This document shows, piece by piece, positions 35,844 to 44,512 of a stretch of 64,000 nucleotides of DNA. Numbering within the stretch: position 1 is the first letter of the stretch; each line of letters starts with the position of its first letter. Both the position numbers and the translations under genes were made by a program. The notes below the pieces were generated by a model, which worked only from the letters and a program-made list of their open reading frames with translations, did no database searches and was not told the origin of the DNA. This DNA comes from Agrobacterium vitis (GTDB lineage: Bacteria > Pseudomonadota > Alphaproteobacteria > Rhizobiales > Rhizobiaceae). The DNA lies in contig NZ_CP146241.1 of NCBI RefSeq assembly GCF_037039395.1, positions 310,001-374,000 on the forward strand, given 5' to 3'.

Positions 35844-36779
35844 ATGGTGGCCCTCTTGCGTTTCTGTTTGCTTCTCCTCGCTTTTCTTTTGACCGGTTCG
35901 CTGGCGCAGGCCGCCTGCCAGGGGACATTACTGACCGAGAACGTCTACAATCCGCCACTTTGCATTCCGGCTGAACCAAAACGGATCGTCACGCTTGACC
36001 CGCTGATCACGCTTGGAATGCTGATCGAACTCAAGGCACCTGTCATCGCCACCCCCTATATGGCGATCACGGAAAGCGAAGTGCTCGATGTGGTCAGGGC
36101 CGAAAAAATGGTCGACCTCGGCAATCCCAAGGAACCAAGCCTGGAGCGTGTCGCAGCTTTGAAGCCGGATCTCATCATCGGTTCGGCGGAGGTTCATTCA
36201 GGCATCTACGAACAGGCGGCCAAGATTGCACCAACGGTGCTGTTCAAGCACATGGACTGGAAGGTCTATCTCCAGCGGCTTTCCGAAGTGACCGGTCGTG
36301 AAGGTGTGGCGAGGAGTGCTTTGACGGCCTATAATGACCGTGTCGCGGCCATTCGTGACCGTATGAAAGACAAGAAGCTCACGGTCTCTACCGTCCGTTT
36401 GGCCCCTGATCGGTTTGTCGTGTTTGTCGACGGACCAAACGCCTACGCCCCCTTTGCGGTACTGCATGAGGCGGGCGTGAAGCGCACGGCCTATGAGACC
36501 GTGACCGACGGCACGATTGTGAAGCGGCCAGACTGGGAAGAGCTGGCCAATCTTGATGGCGACGTGCTGCTCTACGTTTCCGCCAGCGGTTTCGAAAGCG
36601 GGCCGGATGACGCGTTGGAAAAGCAGGTAACGGAAAATCCCCTCTGGCAATTGCTGCCCGCTGTTCGTGAAGGTCGCGCCCATCGGGTCGATCGCGGCCC
36701 CTGGCAGAGCTTCTACGGCATCAGTTCGGCGAACCGCATTCTCGACGATGTGGAACGCTTCATTCTGGCGGTCCCATGA
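35844..36779 (+). CDS. Periplasmic iron-siderophore binding protein of an ABC transporter (FecB type)
   Basis: This 311-residue protein has a signal peptide (about 1-26, LLLLAFLLTGSLAQAA) and a class III periplasmic binding domain: PKRIVTLDP, LIELKAPVIATP, SLERVAALKPDLIIGS, and a C-terminal GISSANRILDDVERFI. It would carry the ferric siderophore from the receptor to the permease. A cysteine follows the signal, but the preceding residues do not make a lipobox, so a soluble periplasmic form is more likely. The stop overlaps the permease start (ATGA). Confidence 0.92.
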   Translation: MVALLRFCLLLLAFLLTGSLAQAACQGTLLTENVYNPPLCIPAEPKRIVTLDPLITLGMLIELKAPVIATPYMAITESEVLDVVRAEKMVDLGNPKEPSLERVAALKPDLIIGSAEVHSGIYEQAAKIAPTVLFKHMDWKVYLQRLSEVTGREGVARSALTAYNDRVAAIRDRMKDKKLTVSTVRLAPDRFVVFVDGPNAYAPFAVLHEAGVKRTAYETVTDGTIVKRPDWEELANLDGDVLLYVSASGFESGPDDALEKQVTENPLWQLLPAVREGRAHRVDRGPWQSFYGISSANRILDDVERFILAVP

Positions 36780-37804
36780 CCGACCGCACGGCCGGGTTTA
36801 TTGCCGAAACCGATGCAGGACGGATGCTTGCGCTTGCCGCATTGCTCTGTCTGCTCATGCTTGCCACCATAATCGCCATCTCGCTCGGAGCAGCGATGAT
36901 GCCGCCCGCCAAGGTCATTTCGGCACTCTTCGCATCTGATATGTCACGGGATCACCTGATCGTCATGACCATTCGCCTGCCACGTGCCCTTGCGGCGCTG
37001 CTTGCAGGCAGCGCACTTGCTGTCTCCGGTGCCATCATGCAGGCGGTGACAAACAATCCACTTGCCTCACCGGACCTGCTGGGTATCAACGCAGGCGCAG
37101 CTTTCGCAGTCGTATCCGTCATGGCCCTTTTCGGCTCCGGCATCGGTGATATCTACGTTTGGTTTGCTTTTCTCGGCGCAGCCATCGCGGCGACCATTGT
37201 CTATGCGCTGGGCTCGCTCGGAATGGTCGGCCAGTCCCCCCTCAGGCTCGTGCTGGCGGGGGCCATCGTTGCCACCTTCCTGACCTCTGTAACCACAGTC
37301 GTGTTGATCTTCGACCAGAGCACTCTTGATGCCGTGCGTCTCTGGACCGCAGGCTCGGTCACGGGACGAAACATCGAACAGGTCAAAACCGTTGCGCCCT
37401 ATATCATTGCCGGGCTGATCGCCGCCCTGCCCTTTGGCCGTCATCTGACGACAATCAGCCTTGGCGCGGATACGTCGCGCTCGCTCGGTCAGAACCAAAT
37501 CGTCTGGCGCGGCGTGTCGGTCGCCGTGGTCATTCTGCTTGCGGGCGGCGCCGTCGCCCTTGCCGGACCGATCGGCTTCGTCGGGCTGGTCGTGCCCCAT
37601 GTTGTGAGAATGTGTATCGGCGTCGACTATCGCTGGATCATTCCTTTTTCGGCGCTCGGCGGGGCGCTGCTGGTGATCGTGGCAGATACGGCCGGACGAT
37701 TGGTGTTTGGAAGCCAGAGCTTTCCGGTCGGTGTCACCATTGCGCTGATCGGCGCGCCGTTTTTCCTCTATCTCGCTCGCACGCGGCTGAGGGACGGAGC
37801 ATGA
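36776..37804 (+). CDS. FecCD-family iron-siderophore ABC permease, subunit 1
   Basis: This 342-residue inner-membrane protein belongs to the BtuC/FecCD permease family. It shows IRLPRALAALLAGSALAVSGAIMQ, NPLASPDLLGINAGA and the coupling-helix region with GPIGFVGLVVPHVVRM. About nine to ten membrane helices are visible as hydrophobic runs. It forms the translocation pore with the next permease and overlaps both neighbours by four bases. Confidence 0.94.
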   Translation: MTDRTAGFIAETDAGRMLALAALLCLLMLATIIAISLGAAMMPPAKVISALFASDMSRDHLIVMTIRLPRALAALLAGSALAVSGAIMQAVTNNPLASPDLLGINAGAAFAVVSVMALFGSGIGDIYVWFAFLGAAIAATIVYALGSLGMVGQSPLRLVLAGAIVATFLTSVTTVVLIFDQSTLDAVRLWTAGSVTGRNIEQVKTVAPYIIAGLIAALPFGRHLTTISLGADTSRSLGQNQIVWRGVSVAVVILLAGGAVALAGPIGFVGLVVPHVVRMCIGVDYRWIIPFSALGGALLVIVADTAGRLVFGSQSFPVGVTIALIGAPFFLYLARTRLRDGA

Positions 37805-38785
37805 CCCGGCTTCTCCTCGCCCTGATACTTTTGCTCACATTTCTCGTGGCGGCAAGTCTCGCTTTTGGGGACGTTTCCTTGGGGTGGCGTGAACTCTACG
37901 ACGTGCTGATGGGCACGGGCCGTGCCCAGTTGCAGAGCGAAATGATTGTTTGGGATCTCCGTCTTCCGCGCGTTCTCCTGGCGCTCCTCGTCGGCGTAGC
38001 ACTCGCGATCGCTGGCACAATCAGCCTTGCCATCATGCGCAATCCGCTTGCCGAACCGGGCGTTCTGGGCATCAACAGCGGTGCGGCCGCAGCGGCCATG
38101 GCGGTCATCGTCTTGGTCAGTGATCCGCCTGTCGCGCTTCTGCAAGTGGCGGGCTTCCTGGGCGCCAGTGCCATGGCGCTCGCAGTCTTTGCGCTCGCCT
38201 GGCGCAGCGGCACCTCTTCGATGCGCATCATCCTGATCGGCATCGGGCTTTCCTCCCTCGCCACCGCCGGTACCACCTTCCTGTCAGCCTTCGGTGACAT
38301 TGGCGACGTTCAGCGGGCGCTGGTATGGCTAGCGGGCAGCGTCTACGACGCGAACATGGTCAAGGTCCGGCTTCTTGCTCTCTGGCTCGTCGTGCCGATC
38401 TCACTCACCTGTCTCGCCGCGCGGGAGTCTCGATCTCATCCGCTTCGGTGACAATAGTGCCAGGAGCCTCGGCCAGCCCGTCGATCGCATACGGGGCCTG
38501 ATGATCCTCTTGGTGACTGTACTCTCCGGTGCCGCGATTGCCGTGTCCGGTCTCATCGGCTTTGTCGGCCTTGTCGCGCCACATATCGCGCGCCGGCTGG
38601 CAGGGGTCTCCCATGCCCGAATGCTCCCGGTCGCTGCCCTCGTCGGTGCCTGCCTCGTCGTCGCCGCCGATCTCATCGGTCGTGTTATCCTGCCTCCGGC
38701 GCAGATCCCGGCTGGTATCGTGACCGGGCTCGTCGGCGCTCCCTTCTTTGGCTATATTCTCTGGAGACGTCGCCATGGCCACTGA
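37801..38785 (+). pseudogene. FecCD-family ABC permease, subunit 2, broken by a one-base frameshift
   Basis: Frame 1 from ATG 37801 gives a FecCD permease (RLPRVLLALLVGVALAIAG, NPLAEPGVLGINSGA) up to about 38427, then ends at 38451 with a nonsense tail. The rest continues in frame 2 from about 38429 to 38785, with LDLIRFGDNSARSLGQ, GLIGFVGLVAPHIARRLAG and GAPFFGYILWRRR. Removing one T at 38428 restores ARELDLIRFGD, the normal family sequence. The total length of 985 bases is one more than a multiple of three. Either the transporter is inactive in this strain or the base is a sequencing error; both halves are otherwise well conserved. Its 3' end overlaps the ATPase start. Confidence 0.85.
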
Positions 38786-39560
38786 TGCTGCCAGAATCAC
38801 CAGCAAGGGCGTCGATATTGCCTATGGCCATCGCCGCATCGTCGAAAATCTCGATCTTGCAATTCCGCAACAGCGCTTTACAGCCCTGCTTGGCCCCAAT
38901 GGCAGCGGCAAATCGACAATCCTGCGCGCATTCGCAGCGCTGATGAAACCATCGGCCGGCAGCATTATCCTTGATGGCTTTGATTTGTCGCAACTTTCCA
39001 CCCGCGAGGTGGCGCGAAAAGTGGGGGTGTTGTTGCAGGGGCCTGTCGCGCCGGAGGGGCTGACGGTTGCCGATCTTGTCCGTCAGGGTCGCTATCCGCA
39101 TCAGTCGCTTTTCAGTCGCTGGTCCCTTGAGGATCAGCAGGCGTGCGACGAGGCCCTCATGCTGACGGGCACGACCGATCTTGCAAGCCGCATGCTGGAT
39201 ACGCTGTCCGGCGGCCAGCGGCAGCGCGCCTGGATTGCCATGACGCTGGCCCAACAGGGCGAGACTATCTTTCTCGACGAGCCAACAACCTATCTCGACC
39301 TTGAACATCAGATTGAACTGATGAAGCTGATTACCATGCTGGTCGCAAAGCGCGGCAAGACGGTGGTGGCTGTGCTGCACGACATCAATCAGGCCGCACG
39401 CTACGCCGAACACATTGCCCTCTTGAAGGATGGTCGGATCAGGGCCACCGGAACGCCTGATGAGGTCATCAGTGCGGAGACGATCGCCGATGTCTTCAAG
39501 GTCAAGAGCATGGTGATCCGTGATCCCGTTGCCGGAACCCCTTTGTGCATTCCGCTCTGA
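38775..39560 (+). CDS. Iron-siderophore ABC transporter ATPase (FecE type)
   Basis: This 261-residue ATPase has Walker A GPNGSGKST, the Q-loop QGPVAPEG, the signature LSGGQRQRAWIAMTLAQ, Walker B ETIFLDEPTTYLDL and the switch His in VLHDINQAARYA, all typical of FepC/FecE proteins. It powers the permease pair. ATG 38775 is chosen over the TTG at 38748 because GGAGA lies nine bases upstream and the protein then begins at the usual point. It overlaps the preceding permease gene by 11 bases. Confidence 0.94.
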   Translation: MATDAARITSKGVDIAYGHRRIVENLDLAIPQQRFTALLGPNGSGKSTILRAFAALMKPSAGSIILDGFDLSQLSTREVARKVGVLLQGPVAPEGLTVADLVRQGRYPHQSLFSRWSLEDQQACDEALMLTGTTDLASRMLDTLSGGQRQRAWIAMTLAQQGETIFLDEPTTYLDLEHQIELMKLITMLVAKRGKTVVAVLHDINQAARYAEHIALLKDGRIRATGTPDEVISAETIADVFKVKSMVIRDPVAGTPLCIPL

Positions 39561-39697
39561 AGCAGCCGTCTCTGAGACCGCAAGGAATGTCACCAAAATA
39601 TCACACTTCTTGCTATTTTCGATAAGACCCGGCTTGCTTTGCCACCAGCAGGCGAAGTCGATAAGCGGGATTCAGGCAAGAAAATCAGACACAAAGA

Positions 39698-39712
39698 TGA
39701 GTTTTATAGTCT
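39698..39712. promoter_or_regulatory. Near-match to an IRO box before the ECF sigma gene
   Basis: The gap 39561-39848 has no gene. It holds TGA-GTTTTATAG-TCT, one base from TGA-N9-TCA, and further on a TTTCTAAA half-site (about 39747-39754) resembling half of an Irr control element. Iron control of the sigma factor would make sense here, but both matches are imperfect and could be chance. Confidence 0.25.
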
Positions 39713-39848
39713 TCTTTTATTCTGCCGCAACAGAATGAAGCCTCATATTTCTAAAGCATTGCACTTGCACGTCTTTTCGGGATTGTCTAGCCATTCCCCA
39801 TGACGGTTCAGCCGCGTCTATCCTGACCTACCGTCCGCTGGGAACCAT

Positions 39849-40397
39849 GTGCAGATGTCGAGATCTTCCTCCTCGTCCCTTGTCTGGGACACCGTTGACA
39901 GCAGCGAGTTGCTCAATCGAGCCATGGAAGCACACTATGCTGATATCACCAATGCGGTGCGCCGACGGGGACACCCAAGCTCAACGGCCCGCGACGTCGT
40001 GCACGATCTCTATGTGAAGCTCGCCGCCAAACCGGAGGTTCTCCTGAACAAGCGGTCGATCAAGGCCTTTCTGTGCCGCGCTGCCATCAATCTCGGCATT
40101 GACCGCCAACGCCGGGATACGAAGGAAGCCCGGTTGTTCTCAGGATCGGAGCGGGAGGCCCTCGCGGCGGCAAGCGCCGGGCACGCGCCGGACCACGCTC
40201 TGGAAATAGAAGCGCGGCTTGCTGCCCTTCGCGAAGCGATTGCGGAACTGCCGGAGAGGCGACGTGTCGTCTTCATTCTCCATCGCCTCCATCATCTGAC
40301 GCCAGACCAGATCAGCACCAGGCTCAACATCTCAAGGAACATGGTCGACCGGCACCTGCGCCGTGCGTTCGCCCATTGCCTTGACCGTATTCTCTAG
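39849..40397 (+). CDS. ECF RNA polymerase sigma factor, FecI/RpoI-like
   Basis: This 182-residue sigma factor has region 2 (HYADITNAVRRRG ... ARDVVHDLYVKLAAKP ... KAFLCRAAINLGIDRQRR) and region 4 (AIAELPERRRVVFILHRLHHLTPDQISTRLN with a helix-turn-helix). It sits between the transporter genes and fecR and is the likely partner of both FecR and the STN-domain receptor. It would be freed when ferric siderophore binds outside, and then transcribe the receptor gene and fecR. The start is either GTG 39849 (GGGA six bases upstream) or ATG 39855. Its stop codon lies in the first bases of RIME copy B. Confidence 0.92.
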   Translation: MQMSRSSSSSLVWDTVDSSELLNRAMEAHYADITNAVRRRGHPSSTARDVVHDLYVKLAAKPEVLLNKRSIKAFLCRAAINLGIDRQRRDTKEARLFSGSEREALAAASAGHAPDHALEIEARLAALREAIAELPERRRVVFILHRLHHLTPDQISTRLNISRNMVDRHLRRAFAHCLDRIL

Positions 40398-40498
40398 AGT
40401 CAGTCAGGTTCAAAGTGAACCAGACAGACACTCGTTTCTTTTGTTTTCGTTTGTCTTTTCGGGAAAACCGGAGACCACTTTTCCCTGACAAACTCTAG
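40394..40498 (+). repeat. RIME1-like intergenic mosaic element, copy B
   Basis: This 105-bp element is bounded by CTAGAG and CTCTAG. It contains hairpins GGTTCA/TGAACC (40407-40421) and GGGAAAA/TTTTCCC (40461-40485). It is the same element as 33159-33260, in the same orientation. The sigma-factor stop codon TAG (40395-40397) is within its first bases. Its placement right after a gene suggests a 3' stabiliser or terminator role. Confidence 0.75.
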
Positions 40499-40564
40499 AT
40501 CCCCAAAAAATCCGGTATCATGAACGCAGAACGGTCACATCCTTGTATTTGGACAGTTGTCAGT

Positions 40565-40593
40565 GTCCTAAACCGGGGATGTCAAACGTCTAC
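40565..40593 (+). promoter_or_regulatory. Putative ECF-sigma promoter of fecR
   Basis: GTCCTAAACCGGG (40565-40577) then CGTCTAC (40587-40593) is the same two-box element as at 33290-33318 with the same ten-base gap. It lies 134 bases before the fecR start. If used by the adjacent sigma factor, fecR would be under feedback control while the sigma gene itself uses another promoter. Confidence 0.55.
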
Positions 40594-40601
40594 TGTATAC
40601 T

Positions 40602-40693
40602 GCCTTAGGTCGGAATCGATTTAAGGCGGAAATTATGCAGCAGATATAGAGCGCTACAGCCCGTTTTTGTGCGCCATATATGGCGTATGACAC
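40602..40693 (+). repeat. Two-hairpin intergenic mosaic repeat in the fecR leader
   Basis: GCCTTA (40602-40607) pairs with TAAGGC (40622-40627) around GGAATCGATT. After ATTATGCAGCAGATATA and a CTACAGC, the perfect palindrome CGCCATATATGGCG (40672-40685) follows. Order and core words match a second element at 58749-58847. It would be transcribed as part of the fecR 5' leader. Confidence 0.55.
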
Positions 40694-40726
40694 TGTAGAG
40701 GTCGCAGGATGCGTCTGGAGTAAGCT

Positions 40727-41686
40727 ATGCCGGTCAAGGAATCGAGTGACAGTCGGAAAAGACGAAACCGCGAGGCGGCCGACTGGCTTTTGCGCAACGG
40801 TGACCCAAACCAATCGCCGGACGACCGGTCTCGCTTCGAGGCATGGCTTAAGCACGATCCAGAAAACTGTCGGACCTACAGGGCAGCCGAGTTTCTGATG
40901 GGCGATGCCGGTCGCGCGATTCAGTCCGATCCTGCTCTGGTCAATATCGACATGCGCCCCCGCAATATGGCCAAGCCGATCATCGCAACCCTGTTGGTGG
41001 CAGCGCTTGCAACCGGCGCCTTCTTTGCACTTGATGGGCCACTGCGCATTCAAGCAGACATGATTGCCGGTACGGACGAAACCCCCGTTCGTACACTGGA
41101 GGATGGCTCCATCGTCCAGCTCAATGCTTCCTCGGCGATTGCCGTGGATTTTACCGAGGGTCACCGCGTCATCCGGCTCCTGCGGGGCCAAGCCTTCTTT
41201 CAGGTCGCTCATGCGCCCGAACGACCTTTCACGGTGGTGGCTGGCTCGACAAAGGTGATTGCACTCGGCACGGCGTTCGATGTTCGCTACGGCAAAGAAG
41301 ATACCGAGGTGACGGTGACGGAGAATGCAGTGCAGCTTGAGCGCGATGGCGCGCAAGCGGCCTCTCTGCGGGTGAACGAAGGCGAGCAGGCGACCTACGA
41401 TTACGACCGGAAAACGACCGCCGTGGCACCGGTCGACGGCCTCGTCGCTCTCGCATGGAGGCGCGGACAAATCGCCGTGGACAACGCGCCTCTTTCCTAC
41501 GTCGTTGAGGAAATGAACCGGCATTTCCGAGGCCGGATCGTCATTGCGAGTTCGGCTTTGGCACGTCGCCGGGTCAGCGGTACAATCAAGATTGCAGATA
41601 CCAAAGACGCGCTTGCCTTCGTCAAAAAGGCGCTTGGCTTGGCCGCTACACGGTTAGGTCCGTTGATCGTTATCCATCAGTCATAA
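40727..41686 (+). CDS. FecR-family anti-sigma/sensor protein
   Basis: This 319-residue inner-membrane protein has a cytoplasmic DUF4880-type N-terminus (EAADWLLRNGDPNQSPDDRSRFEAWLKHDPENCRTY), one membrane helix (about 84-105, IIATLLVAALATGAFFAL) and a periplasmic FecR domain (TLEDGSIVQLNASSAIAVDF, RLLRGQAFFQVAH, GTAFDVRY). The C-terminal part (LSYVVEEMNRHFRGRIVI) would contact the receptor's STN domain. It should hold and activate the upstream sigma factor. GGAG about eight bases upstream supports ATG 40727. It is separated from the sigma gene by RIME copy B, the ECF-type promoter and a mosaic repeat. Confidence 0.93.
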   Translation: MPVKESSDSRKRRNREAADWLLRNGDPNQSPDDRSRFEAWLKHDPENCRTYRAAEFLMGDAGRAIQSDPALVNIDMRPRNMAKPIIATLLVAALATGAFFALDGPLRIQADMIAGTDETPVRTLEDGSIVQLNASSAIAVDFTEGHRVIRLLRGQAFFQVAHAPERPFTVVAGSTKVIALGTAFDVRYGKEDTEVTVTENAVQLERDGAQAASLRVNEGEQATYDYDRKTTAVAPVDGLVALAWRRGQIAVDNAPLSYVVEEMNRHFRGRIVIASSALARRRVSGTIKIADTKDALAFVKKALGLAATRLGPLIVIHQS

Positions 41687-41915
41687 TATCCGCAGAACGC
41701 TCTTCGTCATGGCTGTTCATAAACACTCTGGGATAACGGGAATTGCAAGGGGTCGGATCGGCATTCATGACATCAAGATCATGATGGATGAACCCTTTTA
41801 AGTCGATTGTTCACCATTCATAGCGGGTGCTCCTGCACAATCAGTCCAAGTGCCCGGTTGCTTCCAGAGGCAAATAGATCCTATTCCGACAATACCTGCT
41901 TTCCAGGTCGTCCCT

Positions 41916-42617
41916 TTAACCGTCTTCCATCTCGCCGTCTTCCCCATGCGCTCCATCCATCATCTGAAGCTCGCCCTTTCGGCTGAGCAGTCCAGCATCT
42001 TCAAGCGCTTCGATGTCTGGCAGGTCACGCAGCGTCTCCATATCGAAAGCGGACAGGAAGTGTTTGGTGGTTACATAGGTATAGGGCGCACCAGGGGTCG
42101 GACTGCGAGGCCCTGAGGCTATGAAACCGGCACCCCGGAGCGCTGCAATGGTATCGCGGCTGACCTCCTTGCCGAAGATCTTGCTCAGCTCTGCCCGGGT
42201 AACTGGCTGGAAATATCCCACCGCCATCAACACCATCGCCTCAAACTCCGACAACGTCGCTGTTGCGCCGCGCGTCGGAGCGGTTGAGGTGCGTATTGTC
42301 TCTGCGAACCGCGCCCGAGTTCGGTGTTGCCAGCCGCCGGCCACCCATACCAGTTCGTAGGGGCGAGGCCGAAGCTCCTCGATGAGATCGTCGATCAGCA
42401 GATCGATGCTGCACTCTTTTCCCACCACGCGCGCCAGCGTCTCGCGGCTGACCGGATCAGCCGAGGCAAAGATCACCGCCTCTACGCGCAGCATCCATTC
42501 GCGCCAGCGCAGTTCCGGCGGCAAATCCTCCAGTTCACGATCAAACAGCCGTTCGGCTGCGGCACTCGCCCTTTCCTTGCGGGATTGTTTGGCGGTAGGG
42601 GATCTGGCCATCGTCAC
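41916..42617 (-). CDS. ScpB-like segregation/condensation protein, copy 1
   Basis: This 233-residue protein resembles ScpB, the winged-helix partner of SMC-ScpA condensin: EWMLRVEAVIFASADPVSRETLARVVG, a WQHRTRARFAETIR strand and SEFEAMVLMAVGYFQPVTRAELSKIFGKEVSRDTIAALRGAGFI. It starts GTGACGATGG, with the GTG overlapping the stop of the DUF1403 gene, so the pair is translationally coupled. Copy 2 (61280-61969) is very similar by eye over the central 200 residues. No ScpA or SMC gene is in the window. The C-terminal tail (acidic, GEDGEMEDG) differs from copy 2. The role is presumably in segregation or topology of this replicon, but that is unproven. Confidence 0.85.
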   Translation of the reverse strand: MTMARSPTAKQSRKERASAAAERLFDRELEDLPPELRWREWMLRVEAVIFASADPVSRETLARVVGKECSIDLLIDDLIEELRPRPYELVWVAGGWQHRTRARFAETIRTSTAPTRGATATLSEFEAMVLMAVGYFQPVTRAELSKIFGKEVSRDTIAALRGAGFIASGPRSPTPGAPYTYVTTKHFLSAFDMETLRDLPDIEALEDAGLLSRKGELQMMDGAHGEDGEMEDG

Positions 42618-43567
42618 AGTCCAAACACCCGGAAAGAGCTGCGACCGGAGAGTTCGCGCACCGCTTCAAAGCTTTCCAGCCGTTCGAACAGCCGGTTGGC
42701 CGCCCAGCGGGAGAGGCCACTGCCAGGCGCCGAGGCCAGCACGGCATCTTCGTTCAGCAATCTGCGGATCACTGGCTCGGCGCCTTTGGTGCGAACCTTC
42801 GGCGTGACAGCCAGCAGCCGCGCCGCACGTCGATCGATGTCGACGGCGCAACGGAGTGCTGCGTCAACCCCATCGACCAGTGCCAGGCAGATCGCCTTTG
42901 GATAAGCCAGCTCGCCCGGACGAACGCGCCCCCGCCCACCGATCGTCCGGAAGGACGGACCAAAACGCTCGGGCAGCAGCATCGGCACGGGTTTCGGCCA
43001 CTTCAGCTTTTGAGCTATCACAACATCGGCCAGTCCCAGAGCCAGTACCTCTGCGTCCGGACGGATTGCGCAAATCTCTGCTATCAGGTCCACCGCCACG
43101 AAGGGTGCCGCTCGACCTGATTGGATCGCAGAATCCACCAGGTCTGGAATGGAGGCTAGCCCGTTATCCCAGCGAAGGTCCAACAGCGCGGCAAGCTCCT
43201 GTATAAATGGCGTGGTGATTGTCCCGGCCCGAGGCGACAGCATTCGTGTGGCCAAAAACAATTTGCCGGCTGGCCCCGGATCGTCACCATGTGCCGTCAG
43301 CAAAAGCGCGTCACGCAACGCGTGTTCGTCCTCGCCGCGGCCACCGATTCTGGCAGCGACGGCAGCCGATTTCAGGGCGAGGCGATCACGCCAGCAGCCA
43401 AGCCAGGGCGGATCGGCCCGCACCAGATCGTCGAGCGATTTCAGAGCGATACCGGCAGAAAACGCCGCGTCGGCTTCAAGAATGTCGCGACCGCGCAAGG
43501 AAGCCCAGCCTGGCAGACGGGACGACCAGCTCGAGGATGGCTCTGTGGTGGGCGTGCGCGAATCCAT
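42614..43567 (-). CDS. DUF1403 family protein, copy 1
   Basis: This roughly 317-residue protein is of the uncharacterised DUF1403 family: DAAFSAGIALKSLDDLVRADPPWLGCWRDRLALKSAAVAARIGGR, GDDPGPAGKLFLATRML, DVVIAQKLKWPKPVPMLLPERFG, and a C-terminal helix-rich end GLSRWAANRLFERLESFEAVREL with a winged-helix look. ATG 43567 is chosen to match the start of copy 2 (both begin Met-Asp-Ser); ATG 43579 is possible. It precedes and overlaps the ScpB-like gene just as scpA precedes scpB in condensin operons, so a kleisin-like role is conceivable, though I see no clear ScpA motif. Function is unknown. Confidence 0.82.
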   Translation of the reverse strand: MDSRTPTTEPSSSWSSRLPGWASLRGRDILEADAAFSAGIALKSLDDLVRADPPWLGCWRDRLALKSAAVAARIGGRGEDEHALRDALLLTAHGDDPGPAGKLFLATRMLSPRAGTITTPFIQELAALLDLRWDNGLASIPDLVDSAIQSGRAAPFVAVDLIAEICAIRPDAEVLALGLADVVIAQKLKWPKPVPMLLPERFGPSFRTIGGRGRVRPGELAYPKAICLALVDGVDAALRCAVDIDRRAARLLAVTPKVRTKGAEPVIRRLLNEDAVLASAPGSGLSRWAANRLFERLESFEAVRELSGRSSFRVFGL

Positions 43568-43763
43568 GCGAAACAGCATAAATCAGGGGCGCAGTTTAAT
43601 CCAGCTGGATCGCCATAACCGCACATTCTGTCATGCTGGCTCCAACTCGAACTTCAACACTGGGAACTTCTTGCCTTGTTAGCGGGTTGTGGTGACGTAA
43701 CAATCCTCACCTCAATCTGCAGAACGTCCAGGTAATGGAGTTCCCTGTCTGAAAGACACGATT

Positions 43764-44276
43764 ATGAACAAGGTTCTTGCGAGCGCGATTACCGTGGCGA
43801 TGACATGGATGATACCAGCGGGCGGTGCTTACGCCGACGAATCCGCTTTCTTGAAAACGCTGGCGGGAAGCTGGAGCGGCAAAGGAACAGTCAAGGTGCG
43901 CACGAATGCACCCACGATCAATGTCACCTGCAGATTCAAATCGAACACGACGGCTCAATCACTGGCGTTGAATGGCCGCTGTACGAGCCTCGTTGTGTTT
44001 TCTCGTGCCATCAGTGCCGATTTGAAGATCAACGGCGCGACCTATAGCGGCTCTTACGTGGGTGCGGGGACGGGCGTCGCGGGCCTGAACGGCAAACGCG
44101 GTGGAGATGCCATCAACCTTGCAATCAACTGGGCGAGAGAGGTCAATGGCGATCGTCGTGCACAGATGACAATCGAAAAAGTTGGAGCCTCCGGCATGCG
44201 CCTGACGACCGTTGATACCGACCCGGTCACAGGGAAACCGATCGTTACCAGTCGGATCGATCTGCGTCGGGGCTGA
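43764..44276 (+). CDS. Small exported protein of unknown function
   Basis: This 170-residue protein has a signal peptide (MNKVLASAITVAMTWMIPAGGAYA, cleavage about 24/25) followed by a compact domain starting FLKTLAGSWSGKGTVKVRTNAPTI. It has an even pattern of beta strands and two cysteines (INVTCRF and LNGRCTS) that could form a disulfide. Such GSWSGKG proteins are common in rhizobia and lack a known function. It stands alone, transcribed rightward, with about 200 non-coding bases on each side. Confidence 0.75.
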   Translation: MNKVLASAITVAMTWMIPAGGAYADESAFLKTLAGSWSGKGTVKVRTNAPTINVTCRFKSNTTAQSLALNGRCTSLVVFSRAISADLKINGATYSGSYVGAGTGVAGLNGKRGGDAINLAINWAREVNGDRRAQMTIEKVGASGMRLTTVDTDPVTGKPIVTSRIDLRRG

Positions 44277-44512
44277 TATCATCAACCGACATTAGGATGA
44301 ACCCTCAACCCATACTCCCGTTTGATCTCAGCCGCTGATATGGGCTGCATTTCCACTGGCCTTGGTCCGGTCTGCCTCCGGTAGCGATTTGAAATATTTG
44401 ATAAATTCAACGCTGGCCTTGAGTCATTGTGTAACGACAAACGTGATTAAGTCGGCGCGAAAACCAACAACTCCCGTTGCAACGCGCCAAAGGTTTCGTC
44501 GTAATACGGCGT

